A stretch of DNA of 55,104 nucleotides from an uncultured Eubacteriales bacterium. GTDB taxonomy: Bacteria > Bacillota > Clostridia > Peptostreptococcales > Anaerovoracaceae. The notes under the pieces are model-generated. The model had not been told where the DNA came from and ran no database searches. It saw only the letters and a list, made by a program, of their open reading frames with translations. Numbering within the stretch: position 1 is the first letter of the stretch; each line of letters begins with the position of its first letter. The stretch lies in contig CADATO010000014.1 of the NCBI GenBank assembly GCA_902790905.1, positions 1 to 55,104 of the forward strand. Reading direction: 5' to 3'. A program made the position numbers and the translations under genes. Shown piece after piece: positions 35,395 through 43,733 of the stretch.

Positions 35395-35913
35395 ATGGGC
35401 AACTGGAGTTATCGTTTTATGAATTTCATGCGCGGCCGGTACGGCTGGGATCAGCTGGGGATGTTCCTCATGATCGCATCTTTTGCGATCGAGATCCTCG
35501 GCCGGATCTTCCGCAGCAGCATCGTCTACTACATCGGTCTGGGGCTGTTCTTCTGGATGCTCTTCCGCATGTTCTCGCGCAACATCTCTGCACGCGTCGC
35601 GGAGAACCAGAAGTTCATCAACATCAGAAACCGCTTTGCCAACTGGCGCTACTTCCGCCAGCAGAAGCGCGGCGGCCGGGGCGGCTATAACGGCGGCTAC
35701 AGCGGCCAGCAGGGCAACACCTACTACGGCGATTTCTCGAAGAGCCACGAGCAGGCGGCCCGCGAAAACAACCGCGCCAGCAAGAAGGGCGGCACCGTCT
35801 ACTGCTATTACTACTGCCCCAACTGCAAGCAGCAGGTGCGGGTCCCGGCGGGCAAAGGCAAGGTGCGCATCACCTGCCCGCGCTGCGAGCACAAGTTCGA
35901 AACCTATTCGTAA
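35395..35913 (+). CDS. membrane protein with C-terminal zinc ribbon
   Basis: A 172-residue protein with two adjacent membrane segments (about 20-60), an Arg/Gly-rich stretch (QKRGGRGGYNGGYSGQQG) and a C-terminal zinc ribbon, YYCPNCKQQVRVP then ITCPRCEHKF. The type is common but uncharacterised in Clostridia. It follows relQ by 50 bases; AAAGGAC lies 7 bases before the ATG. Confidence 0.75.
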   Translation: MGNWSYRFMNFMRGRYGWDQLGMFLMIASFAIEILGRIFRSSIVYYIGLGLFFWMLFRMFSRNISARVAENQKFINIRNRFANWRYFRQQKRGGRGGYNGGYSGQQGNTYYGDFSKSHEQAARENNRASKKGGTVYCYYYCPNCKQQVRVPAGKGKVRITCPRCEHKFETYS

Positions 35914-35939
35914 AAAGAGCGCCGCAATGGCGCTTTTTT
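35912..35939 (+). terminator. intrinsic terminator
   Basis: AGCGCC / GGCGCT stem, flanked by an A-run and a T-run of six, immediately after the zinc-ribbon gene. Confidence 0.8.
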
Positions 35940-35990
35940 CGTACTGCAAAAGAGGTCGTAAATGAACAATTATGTAATCGCCCCAATTTT

Positions 35991-36030
35991 TTGTGTAAAT
36001 ATTCAGAAAACCAATTATAATTAATATAAT
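35991..36030 (+). promoter_or_regulatory. AT-rich promoter region of the radical SAM locus
   Basis: Two perfect TATAAT hexamers occur at 36016-36021 and 36025-36030 in a 90-bp AT-rich stretch, downstream of TTGTGT (35991-35996, 19 bases from the first). The exact -35 is not clear. Confidence 0.5.
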
Positions 36031-36060
36031 CTATGCTCGAACCAAGGAGGAGGCGTGCCA

Positions 36061-36885
36061 ATGCCCATGTTTTCAGAATCGGTCATCAAGCAAACAGTAG
36101 ATGCTGTGCAGACATTGTGGAAAGACCCCTCCAAACTGGAAGGTGACTTTCAGAAGTATTACTGGGGGAACGGCCACCCACATACTGTTCTCAAGCGCCC
36201 GGCAGAGGTCGAGAAGCTTCTCCGGATGTCGGAACAGGAGGCCAGGCAGAATGTCTTTGGAATAGGCGGCAACGGGTATATCACGCCTCGGCAGCAGATC
36301 GACCGCTTCCGGTGGCACATGTGCATCTCTTTTTACCGCTGGGAAGGGGCAGCCATCCCGCAGGAAGTGAAAGACAAGATTGAGCATCTGACTCTGATGG
36401 AGGAAGAGGATGCCAAGTACTGGGCGGAAGTGTACGAGACCACGCAGTGGGACGCTTATGATCAGCCCGCGCCTGCGGCACCGCCTGCAAAGGCCGGAAA
36501 GCCGTTCGATATCACGAAGCATGCCACGCTCCTGTTTGTCCTGGCATGGGTCCCGTTCCTGTTTTTTCTGTTCCTGTTCGTGAGAGGGATATCCGCTCAG
36601 ACAGGCGTGTTCTATGCTGCTCCGCTGCTGATGCAGATCGTTGGGGCACTGATCTTCGGGTTCCTTGCGTTCACGTGGTGGCTGCGCGCCCCTGAGACTG
36701 GCGGGTTCCTTCTCTTCCTGATCATTGTTACCCTTGTTTTCTGCATTTTCTGCTGCGGCTCTGTATACGGACCGGTCGGGTTTCTGGATAAGGCCTTGTG
36801 GATGAATGTACTTCGAGTGATGGCCATATTTGCAGTCGCCATTTTTGGCGGTATCGGACTTGCCAACGCGCTGCACAAACGGTAA
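36061..36885 (+). CDS. hypothetical membrane protein opening the radical SAM peptide locus
   Basis: A 274-residue protein I do not recognise. Residues 1-135 are soluble, with several aromatic and acidic residues (EEEDAKYWAEVYETTQWDAY). A Pro/Ala linker follows, and then four hydrophobic segments (about 158-178, 187-207, 213-233, 248-268). The ATG at 36061 has AAGGAGGAGG 8 bases upstream. It ends 15 bases before the radical SAM gene, so the two are co-transcribed; an export, immunity or sensing role is possible but not shown. Confidence 0.65.
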   Translation: MPMFSESVIKQTVDAVQTLWKDPSKLEGDFQKYYWGNGHPHTVLKRPAEVEKLLRMSEQEARQNVFGIGGNGYITPRQQIDRFRWHMCISFYRWEGAAIPQEVKDKIEHLTLMEEEDAKYWAEVYETTQWDAYDQPAPAAPPAKAGKPFDITKHATLLFVLAWVPFLFFLFLFVRGISAQTGVFYAAPLLMQIVGALIFGFLAFTWWLRAPETGGFLLFLIIVTLVFCIFCCGSVYGPVGFLDKALWMNVLRVMAIFAVAIFGGIGLANALHKR

Positions 36886-36900
36886 AGGAGGAATCGCTCT

Positions 36901-38229
36901 ATGAATCAGCTGAAAGCGGACAGATATAAACTGAGCCCGTCTGTCTTTTACCGGGTCTACGACGACAATGTTGTTGTCTATGACACTCAGGCGCAGAAGG
37001 TGTATACCTTTAACGAGAGCGCAGGGGATGTCTTTGATTGTTTTAAAGAGTACGCAACAATGGGCGAAGCCGTCAGCCAGTTGCTGAAAGTTTATGAAAT
37101 CGAGGAAGAAGAGAGCTTTGCTGATGATATCCGGTTGTTTGTGCAGGAACTGGAAGGCAAGGGGCTGATCAAAAAGGAGTACAGACAAATCGGTGTGCTG
37201 GATGATCTGGAGAAAGAAATCTCCGCCACCTTTGAAGAAGGCAGCCAGCTTTACACGGCTACCATGGAGCTTACATACCGGTGCAACGAACGGTGCCGGC
37301 ATTGTTACATTGCAAACAGCGACAAAGGGGAACTTAGTACGGAAGAGGTCAAAAGCATTATCGATGAACTTTATGAAATGAACACGCAAAACCTCGTGTT
37401 CACCGGAGGAGAAATCTTTATCCGGCCCGATGCGTTCGAGATCCTCGAGTATGCATATGAGAAGCGCTTTGTCGTGGACATCTTTACGAACGGCAATCTG
37501 ATTGACGGCAATGATTATATCCGGCTCAAACGCACGTATCCCCGCTGCGTGCACTTCAGTGTCTATTCGCATGTGCCGGAAAAACATGACGCGGTCACAC
37601 AGGTCAAGGGTTCGTTCGAAAAAACATTGCACTCGATTAAGTCCTGTGTGAGCATCGGAATTCCCGTCAATATCAAGACCCCGGTCTTCTCCGAAACGAT
37701 GGAGGATGTTTCGGGAATCGCTGCACTCGCAAAAGAACTTGGCTGTTCTATAGAACTGGGACGGAATATTACGCCTAAGAAGGATGGGGATCTGGCACCA
37801 CTGGAAATGAAAATCCAATCAGCAGCTGACAACGTTGCCATCCTCAGAGTGATACAGGATCTTATCCCGACCATCGACAATCTTCCCGGAGAAAGGCCGC
37901 ACCGCGACAAGCTTTGCGGAGCAGGAGATAAATCGATCAGTATTGACCCTTATGGGAAGGTTTTTCCGTGCAATGTCATGCCAATGTGCATTGGTGATCT
38001 CAGAGAACAGTCTGTCCGGGAGATCTGGGAGCATTCGGAAAAATTGGCCTGGTGGCGGGAGAACAATAAGCACTCTTTGAGAAAAGGCTGCGAATCCTGT
38101 GAGCACGCTGAAGATTGCAGATTCTGCCCCGGAGAAGCGATGATGTGGACGAACGACCCGTTATCAAAATATGAAGAAGCCTGCCTTGCGACGAAATATT
38201 TCCTGACGCAGGCACAAAGCAGTCAATAG
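36901..38229 (+). CDS. PqqD-radical SAM-SPASM peptide maturase
   Basis: A 442-residue protein in three parts. Residues 1-95 resemble a PqqD-type leader-binding domain (VVVYDTQAQKVYTFNESAGD). Residues 118-320 are a radical SAM barrel with the cluster motif C128-x3-C132-x2-C135 and GGEIF (169-173) for SAM. The C-terminus is a SPASM domain with Cys at 339, 357, 363, 397, 400, 406, 409 and 428 (C-x2-C-x5-C-x2-C at 397-409). Fused PqqD, radical SAM and SPASM domains are typical of enzymes that crosslink ribosomal peptides. The 36-residue peptide encoded next is its obvious candidate substrate. AAAGGAGG precedes the ATG. Confidence 0.92.
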   Translation: MNQLKADRYKLSPSVFYRVYDDNVVVYDTQAQKVYTFNESAGDVFDCFKEYATMGEAVSQLLKVYEIEEEESFADDIRLFVQELEGKGLIKKEYRQIGVLDDLEKEISATFEEGSQLYTATMELTYRCNERCRHCYIANSDKGELSTEEVKSIIDELYEMNTQNLVFTGGEIFIRPDAFEILEYAYEKRFVVDIFTNGNLIDGNDYIRLKRTYPRCVHFSVYSHVPEKHDAVTQVKGSFEKTLHSIKSCVSIGIPVNIKTPVFSETMEDVSGIAALAKELGCSIELGRNITPKKDGDLAPLEMKIQSAADNVAILRVIQDLIPTIDNLPGERPHRDKLCGAGDKSISIDPYGKVFPCNVMPMCIGDLREQSVREIWEHSEKLAWWRENNKHSLRKGCESCEHAEDCRFCPGEAMMWTNDPLSKYEEACLATKYFLTQAQSSQ

Positions 38230-38274
38230 CACCATAAAGGTGTTATAAATAATCTCAAGAGAGGAGGAATTGCC

Positions 38275-38385
38275 ATGAAAAAAGCATTCAAAAAGCCGGT
38301 TCTTGTCAAAGAAGACCACTATCAGACAGCAGGGTCTTATCATTGCACGCAGATCAAAGAATGCGATCCCAATTACGCAAAGTAA
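38275..38385 (+). CDS. probable RiPP precursor peptide, 36 residues, two cysteines
   Basis: A short frame with an excellent GAGGAGG site 7 bases upstream, 45 bases after the maturase gene. The N-terminal part MKKAFKKPVLVKED looks like the Lys-rich KP.L leader seen in many small radical-SAM-associated peptides. The C-terminal part GSYHCTQIKECDPNYAK carries two Cys separated by five residues, flanked by His, Tyr, Thr and Asn that could be crosslink partners. No GG cleavage site is visible. The call rests on size, position, ribosome binding site and composition; the modification is unknown. Confidence 0.75.
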   Translation: MKKAFKKPVLVKEDHYQTAGSYHCTQIKECDPNYAK

Positions 38386-38400
38386 GAACCTGTGGCAGGT

Positions 38401-38436
38401 GGCTTAGAGCAATAGTCGGAAGACATGCTCTAAGCC
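38401..38436 (+). terminator. hairpin after the precursor gene, possible attenuator
   Basis: GGCTTAGAGCA (38401-38411) and TGCTCTAAGCC (38426-38436) form a perfect 11-bp stem with a 14-base loop. The following sequence (GCTCTTCTC) is only weakly T-rich, so partial termination or 3'-end protection is more likely than a full stop. Such an element would let the short peptide gene be expressed above the genes after it. Confidence 0.6.
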
Positions 38437-38469
38437 GCTCTTCTCACCCGTAAGAAAGAGAGGAATACG

Positions 38470-38634
38470 ATGGCGATTACAATCAGAGCAAAGAGAGTCA
38501 GCTATGGTCTCGTAGAGTTAAAGGATAATGGCCCGTCCAGCCCGCGCTATGCGATCTATGTCAACGGGCAGATCAAAGAGATCTCGGACAATCTGGACTT
38601 CATGATCCAGACGTTTGATCAGAAGTATTATTAA
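38470..38634 (+). CDS. hypothetical 54-residue protein of the peptide locus
   Basis: A short frame with AGAGAGG about 8 bases upstream, starting MAITIRAKRVSYGLVELKD and ending FMIQTFDQKYY. The pattern (charged beta-strand start, PRYAIYVNGQIKEIS in the middle) suggests a small folded alpha/beta domain rather than a leader-core peptide: it has no Cys and no cleavage motif. It could be a partner or regulator of the maturase. I do not recognise the family. Confidence 0.65.
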   Translation: MAITIRAKRVSYGLVELKDNGPSSPRYAIYVNGQIKEISDNLDFMIQTFDQKYY

Positions 38635-38647
38635 GCGGAGGATGCAA

Positions 38648-40417
38648 ATGGCGGGTTATATTGCCAATCATATCGATGGATTAACTAAGACAGCAGTTGG
38701 CATTGTAAAGGAGTGGCTGGAGCAGGAGCCTGATATTACGGATGTAACACAGATCATTGCCCAGACAGCGTTGTTTAACAAGTTTGAGGGGACCGGGAGA
38801 ATGGCCGCGTTAGATGTAGCAGACCGACACCCGGAATTCCAGCCCGCTGCACAGACGATCAGGGCCAACACATCCGCACTGCGCTCGGCTGCCGGGGATG
38901 AGTATGCAACGATCCTGTCAAAAGAACTGGATCAGATCATTACGTTTCTGGGAAATGCCGGTTTCAACGATGATCCGGATTATTATTCGCTGCTGGCGGC
39001 GTATGTTGGCTGGGGATTTAAGAACCGCAAAGAAGAAGTTGACCCGAAGATGCAGGAGTTTTTCAGTGTTCCCGACAAACAGGAATCGCTGTCCGAACGA
39101 ACTGCCGTCAACCTGATCATGGCGATGTGGTTCTGGGATTATGATGGTTTTCAGAACCGCGTCATGGCGGCATTTGCACAGCCTGCAGCACAGCCTGCCA
39201 TGCGGCCGGATGGTTTTATAACAAAGAACTTTGATTCGCTGGCGGCCACCGCAGTGGAGATAGCAAAGATGGCGGGCGGAGAAATCACCTACGAGAAGGT
39301 ACAGAACGAGGTGTTCAGGCAGTTCCTGGCGGCCGGAAGAAACGGGGTCGCCAGGCAAATCGCGGATAAATATCCGGAGTTCGAGGAGGTCGCACAGACG
39401 ATCGAAAAAGATACGATGGAGATGGTCAATCTGCCCGGAGAAGAGTTCCCGGCATATCTGAGCAAAGAATTCGATATGATGATGCCGTTTTTTGCCAGCG
39501 CCGATTGGTATAATGATCCGGATTATCTGGCGCTGCTGCAGGCCTATGCCTGCTGGGGGTTCAAAGATAGAAAAGAGGAGAATCAGACTTCTATCCAGAG
39601 AGTGTTCGATTTGCTCGATCAGCAGGAATCGCTCTCCGGCGGTGCCAAAATCGATCTGATGATCGCCTTGTGGATGTGGGATTATAGCGGTTTTCAGGAC
39701 CGCGTCATGGCATTTGCTTCCAGTGCGGCAGCCGCCTCACAGAGCGGAGCAGCCGCCGCCCCGTCGCCGGACGGTTATATCGCACAGAAGATGGACGCGC
39801 TTGTCAATCTGGTGATCAACCTGGCGAAGCAGGAAGGCTCCGACTTCACGCAGCAGTCGATCGAAGACATGCTGTACTTTGACTGGCTGTCAAAGCGGCA
39901 GAGCATTGCGCAGGTGATCGCCGGCAAGCATCCTGTGTTCAACACCTTTGCGCAGAAAGTCGCGGCAGATGATCTGATCATCACCAATCCTGCAAGTTCG
40001 CCGGAGGCCATGCGCGGAGCTCTGGAGCAGGAGGCGATGCAGGTCGCTGAATGCAACAAGCAGAGCGAACTTTCGCAGGATGTGGACTTTGTCTCCCTGC
40101 TTCTCGTCTTCACCTGCTGGGTGTACAAAGATAATAAAGAAGAATATAAAGACGCGCCGACTCCGTTCTTTGCCGTGCTCGATGCACAGAGCGAGCAGTC
40201 CCCGGCTTCGCTGACCAATCTGGTGACAGCGCTCTGGCTCTGGGACTACGACAACTTCCAGGGACGCGTGATGCAGCGGATCCAGGATGCGATCAATCTG
40301 ATGCAGGCGAAGCGGCAGGAATACCGCAGACAGGGTGTCTGTCAGTACTGCGGCGGCGCCTTCAAAGGCATGCTTTCGAAGAAGTGCTCGGTGTGCGGAC
40401 GGCCGAAAGATTATTAA
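38648..40417 (+). CDS. three-repeat protein with C-terminal zinc ribbon, unknown function
   Basis: A 589-residue soluble protein made of three copies of one alpha-helical domain of about 180-190 residues (about 1-183, 187-372, 373-552). Each repeat contains a D-P-D-Y or related segment followed by a W-G-F-K/V-Y-K-D-N/R-K-E-E element, then a strictly kept WxWDYxxFQxRVM near its end. Repeats are joined by Ala/Gln/Ser-rich linkers. The tail is a zinc ribbon, VCQYCGGAFKG then KKCSVCG. No family is recognised and no signal peptide is present. The ATG at 38648 has GGAGG 6 bases upstream. It is the last gene of the peptide locus. Confidence 0.75.
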   Translation: MAGYIANHIDGLTKTAVGIVKEWLEQEPDITDVTQIIAQTALFNKFEGTGRMAALDVADRHPEFQPAAQTIRANTSALRSAAGDEYATILSKELDQIITFLGNAGFNDDPDYYSLLAAYVGWGFKNRKEEVDPKMQEFFSVPDKQESLSERTAVNLIMAMWFWDYDGFQNRVMAAFAQPAAQPAMRPDGFITKNFDSLAATAVEIAKMAGGEITYEKVQNEVFRQFLAAGRNGVARQIADKYPEFEEVAQTIEKDTMEMVNLPGEEFPAYLSKEFDMMMPFFASADWYNDPDYLALLQAYACWGFKDRKEENQTSIQRVFDLLDQQESLSGGAKIDLMIALWMWDYSGFQDRVMAFASSAAAASQSGAAAAPSPDGYIAQKMDALVNLVINLAKQEGSDFTQQSIEDMLYFDWLSKRQSIAQVIAGKHPVFNTFAQKVAADDLIITNPASSPEAMRGALEQEAMQVAECNKQSELSQDVDFVSLLLVFTCWVYKDNKEEYKDAPTPFFAVLDAQSEQSPASLTNLVTALWLWDYDNFQGRVMQRIQDAINLMQAKRQEYRRQGVCQYCGGAFKGMLSKKCSVCGRPKDY

Positions 40418-40429
40418 TACGGCATATTA

Positions 40430-40458
40430 TTGACAAATGCACGTTTCCTCCATATACT
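40430..40458 (+). promoter_or_regulatory. promoter of the thiamine-precursor transport operon
   Basis: TTGACA (40430-40435) and TATACT (40453-40458) with exact 17-base spacing, immediately upstream of the TPP riboswitch. Confidence 0.85.
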
Positions 40459-40477
40459 GGAGCAGAATTCAATAGCG

Positions 40478-40585
40478 ACTTGCTAGGGGAGTGTTTGCTG
40501 AGAGTGCAGCCCGGCCTCGCAGATATGCGATTCCATGCTGCAGACCCTTATCACCTGATCCGGATCATGCCGGCGTAGGGAGAGC
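40478..40585 (+). promoter_or_regulatory. TPP riboswitch (THI element)
   Basis: The conserved parts are in order: TAGGGGAGTG, GCTGAGAG, a variable arm, ACCCTTATCACCTGATC, CGGATCATGCCGGCGTAGGGA. It binds thiamine pyrophosphate. The variable P3-side arm contains one GCGATTCC octamer (40527-40534). With the following terminator it switches off the operon when TPP is high. Confidence 0.95.
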
Positions 40586-40606
40586 GAGAGTGATATGTGA
40601 GCAACG

Positions 40607-40640
40607 GATCCTCCTGCATGTGCCGGAGGATCTTTCTTTT
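40607..40640 (+). terminator. expression-platform terminator of the TPP riboswitch
   Basis: GATCCTCC / GGAGGATC perfect 8-bp stem followed by TTTCTTTT, 22 bases after the aptamer. Confidence 0.85.
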
Positions 40641-40713
40641 CCCCGGGAATGCGCATGCAGCGGCGAGAACGGGGTGCTGTGCAGCGGCGCGGCACGGACA
40701 AAAAGGAGGAAAC

Positions 40714-41340
40714 ATGGAAAACAATCTGAACAACAAGCAGGGCTGGGCGCTGCGCGACGTCATCATGATGGCGCTTCTTGGCCTCGTATTCGCGGCGGTG
40801 TATCTTGCGGTCTTCAACATCGGCATGGCGCTGGCGGCGGCACTGACCACGACCGGTCTCGGCGACTTTGCCTTTGACATCATCTACGGCGTCTGGTTCA
40901 TGGCCGGCACGCTCGGCGCGTACATCATCCGCAAGAAAGGTGCAGGCCTCATCTCGGAGCTTCTGGCGTCCGTCATGGAGCTGCTCTACGGCAACGCGGG
41001 CGGCATCACCGTCGTCATCACCGGCTTCATCCAGGGCCTCGGCACGGAGCTCGGCTTTGCCTGCTTCAAGTGGAAGAAGTGGGGCTTTCTGTCCCTGTCC
41101 GTCGCAGGCGTGCTGTCCGGCATCTTCATCTATATCTATGAGCTGTTCTATCTGCAGTACTACATGCTCGACCCGATGATGCACGTCGGCCATCTGGTGA
41201 TCCGCTCCATCTCCGCGATCATCTTCTCCGGCATCCTGTGCAAGCTGATCGGCGACGGGCTGGCGAAGACCGGCGTCATGAAGAACTACGCGATCGGCCG
41301 TACGCTCAAGAGCAGCGGCGTTTACGAAGACGAGGAGTAA
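40714..41340 (+). CDS. ykoE: ECF transporter S component, YkoE family (thiamine precursor)
   Basis: A 208-residue protein with about five to six membrane segments; the N-terminal WALRDVIMMALLGLVFAAVY and KWGFLSLSVAGVLSGIF patterns are those of YkoE, the substrate-binding subunit of the hydroxymethylpyrimidine/thiamine ECF transporter. A TPP riboswitch upstream and ykoD- and ykoC-like genes downstream support the call. AAGGAGG precedes the ATG. Confidence 0.9.
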   Translation: MENNLNNKQGWALRDVIMMALLGLVFAAVYLAVFNIGMALAAALTTTGLGDFAFDIIYGVWFMAGTLGAYIIRKKGAGLISELLASVMELLYGNAGGITVVITGFIQGLGTELGFACFKWKKWGFLSLSVAGVLSGIFIYIYELFYLQYYMLDPMMHVGHLVIRSISAIIFSGILCKLIGDGLAKTGVMKNYAIGRTLKSSGVYEDEE

Positions 41341-41343
41341 ACC

Positions 41344-42222
41344 ATGGAAAAACTGAGAATCGTACTGGACTGGTTTCCGAACACCAACCACACCGGCATC
41401 CTGCTGGCCAAGAAATACGGCTGGCTCGAAGAGAACGGCATCGACCTGACCATCGAGGGCGAAGTGCACGGCGAGATGGAGGTCCACGGCGCGGACTTTG
41501 TCTGCGGCCCGGAGATCGCGATGCTCGAGTGCATGAACAGAGGCATCGGCCTGACGGCGGTCGCGGCGTATACGCAGAAGTGCGACAGCGGCATCGTGTC
41601 CCTCAAGGAATCGCACATCACGCGCCCCAGAGAACTCGAGGGCAAGCGCCTGACGCACTGGACGCCGCAGTGGTTCCATCAGTCCATCGGCAGACTCGTT
41701 GCCAACGACGGCGGCGATTACAGCAAGGTCAACCTGGTCAACCTGGATGTCGGCGACATCGTCGACACGCTCGGCAACATCGCGGACGCGACCTGGGTCT
41801 ACGAGAACTGGGAGAACTACGAACTTATGCAGGCCGGCAAGGAGATCAACTACTTCAACCTGGGCGACATCGATCCGGTCTTCAAGTTCGTCGCGCCTGC
41901 TATCGCGGCGACGCACGAAGTGCTGGCGGAGCGTCCGGAGGCGGTCCATGCCATGTTGGCGGCCTTCGACCGCGGCTATCAGGCGGTCGCCAAAGACCCG
42001 TCTCTGGTGCTCGAGGTCAAGGACATGATCGAGCCGCGTCTTACCGACGAATGGCTTGTGAAGAGCCAGGAGCATCTGGCGCCGATCTTCCTCAACGAGA
42101 GCGGCCACTGGGGCACCATCAGCGCGGAGCGCTGGCAGCCGATGGCGGAGTTCCTCGTGGAGAACGGTGTCATCGACCACCGCTTTGAGAACGAATACAC
42201 CAACGAGTACCTGCAGGCATGA
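41344..42222 (+). CDS. ThiY/NMT1-THI5-like binding protein without signal peptide
   Basis: A 292-residue periplasmic-binding-protein-like fold of the NMT1/THI5 family. IVLDWFPNTNHTGILLAKKY at the start and the terminal YTNEYLQA are typical of ThiY and yeast THI5. The frame begins directly at the first strand (MEKLRIVLDW), 3 bases after ykoE, with GAGGAG as ribosome binding site; there is no room for a signal peptide or lipobox. The protein is therefore predicted to be cytosolic. The Lys and His used by yeast THI5 for pyrimidine synthesis do not appear at the positions I align by eye, and no CCCFC motif is present. It probably binds a pyrimidine inside the cell. Confidence 0.8.
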   Translation: MEKLRIVLDWFPNTNHTGILLAKKYGWLEENGIDLTIEGEVHGEMEVHGADFVCGPEIAMLECMNRGIGLTAVAAYTQKCDSGIVSLKESHITRPRELEGKRLTHWTPQWFHQSIGRLVANDGGDYSKVNLVNLDVGDIVDTLGNIADATWVYENWENYELMQAGKEINYFNLGDIDPVFKFVAPAIAATHEVLAERPEAVHAMLAAFDRGYQAVAKDPSLVLEVKDMIEPRLTDEWLVKSQEHLAPIFLNESGHWGTISAERWQPMAEFLVENGVIDHRFENEYTNEYLQA

Positions 42223-42260
42223 GAGTATGACGGGCGGGGCAGAAAGCCCGGCCATGCAAT

Positions 42261-43733
42261 ATGAGTATCGAGATCAGTAATATACAATTTGGCTACTACG
42301 AAGACGGCAAGAACACCATCGACGGTGCCAATGCCGTCTTTGCGCGTGAAAAAGTGACGGTCCTCACCGGCAAATCCGGCTGCGGCAAGTCGACGCTGCT
42401 CTATCTCGCGGCAGGGATCTACCCGTCGAATGCGGGGTTCCTGCGCGGCGGGAGCGTGCGCGTCGAAGGGGAAGACCCGGCGGCCATGACGCCGCCCGTC
42501 CGCTGCCGCAAGGTGGGGATGATGTTCCAGAACCCGGACCTGCAGTTCTGCATGGACACCGTGCGCAACGAACTGATCTTTACGGCGGAGAACATCGCTG
42601 TCGATCCGGCGGAGATCCCGGCACGGCTCGAAGCGGCGCTCGCCTTCGCAGAGATCGAATACCTGGAGAACAGGCGCCTGAACACGCTGTCCGGCGGCGA
42701 AAAGCAGAAGGTCATGCTGGCCTGTCTGTACCTGCTGGACCCGGCGTGGATGTTGCTTGACGAAGCGTTCGCGAACGTCGATGATGCGTCGGCGAAGCAG
42801 ATCCTGGGAAAACTTCTCCAACTGCACGAAGACAAAGGCACTGGGTTGCTCGTCGTCGACCACCGCCTCGAACACTGGTGGGACATTGCCGATGAGATCT
42901 GCCTGATGGAGGACGGAAAGATCGCAAAGACGATCTGCCCGCGCGAGGAAGGCGCAAAGGCATCGCTGCAGGCGGCCGGCGTGCAGGTCGGAAGAGACCC
43001 CTATCCCGGGATTGTTTCGCTGCGGACCGGCATCCTGGAAGAGGGCACTGCGTGTATGCCTGACACAGATGTGCCGGCACTCACGCTGTCGCATCTGTCC
43101 GTCTCCCATGAAAAGGGACATCCCGTCCTGACAGACATCAACGCCACATTCTATCAAGGCGGCATTTACGCCATCGTCGGCCAGAGCGGCTGCGGCAAGA
43201 GCAGCTTGTTCGGCGCGCTCTCCGGCCTCTACAAATATGAAGGTGGCGCACTGCTCGGCGGTGCGGGCAGCACCGGCTCCGGGCAGGTGGAGATCCGCCG
43301 CATGAAGCGGGCAGACTTCGGCCGGCTCGGTTTTGTGACGCAGAGCCCCCAGGACCAGTTCCTCGGCGGCACCGTCCGCCAGGAAGTCATGGCGGCCTTC
43401 AAAAAAGAACCCGACGCGGAGGCGCGCAGCGAGCAGATCCTCCGGCACATCGGCCTCTGGAAATACCGCGACGTCTCCCCGTATCTGCTGAGCCAGGGCC
43501 AGCAGAGAAGACTCGGCGTGGCGGCGCTCATGGCGTACCCGTGCGAGGTGCTCGTCTGCGATGAGCCGACGTACGCGCAGGACAGAGAGAACACGATCGC
43601 CATCATGGAATCGCTCTGCAGAGGCGCTGCACAGAGAGGCGCGACCATGCTCTTCTCGACCCACGACCGGCAGCTCGCCGAAGACTACGCTGACAAGATC
43701 TATACACTGGAAGGAGGGACGCTCCATGAGTAA
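42261..43733 (+). CDS. ykoD: ECF transporter double ATPase, YkoD type
   Basis: A 490-residue protein with two fused ABC ATPase domains. Domain 1 has Walker A GKSGCGKST (38-46), signature LSGGEKQKV and Walker B WMLLDEAF. Domain 2 has Walker A GQSGCGKSS (about 309), a degenerate signature LSQGQQRRL and Walker B VLVCDEPT. It energises uptake by YkoE with YkoC. Its last 8 bases overlap the start of ykoC. Confidence 0.92.
   Translation: MSIEISNIQFGYYEDGKNTIDGANAVFAREKVTVLTGKSGCGKSTLLYLAAGIYPSNAGFLRGGSVRVEGEDPAAMTPPVRCRKVGMMFQNPDLQFCMDTVRNELIFTAENIAVDPAEIPARLEAALAFAEIEYLENRRLNTLSGGEKQKVMLACLYLLDPAWMLLDEAFANVDDASAKQILGKLLQLHEDKGTGLLVVDHRLEHWWDIADEICLMEDGKIAKTICPREEGAKASLQAAGVQVGRDPYPGIVSLRTGILEEGTACMPDTDVPALTLSHLSVSHEKGHPVLTDINATFYQGGIYAIVGQSGCGKSSLFGALSGLYKYEGGALLGGAGSTGSGQVEIRRMKRADFGRLGFVTQSPQDQFLGGTVRQEVMAAFKKEPDAEARSEQILRHIGLWKYRDVSPYLLSQGQQRRLGVAALMAYPCEVLVCDEPTYAQDRENTIAIMESLCRGAAQRGATMLFSTHDRQLAEDYADKIYTLEGGTLHE

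Noticed and set aside
38470..38634. Second RiPP precursor
   Set aside because: The 54-residue product has no Cys, no leader-core division and no cleavage motif; it looks like a folded small protein.
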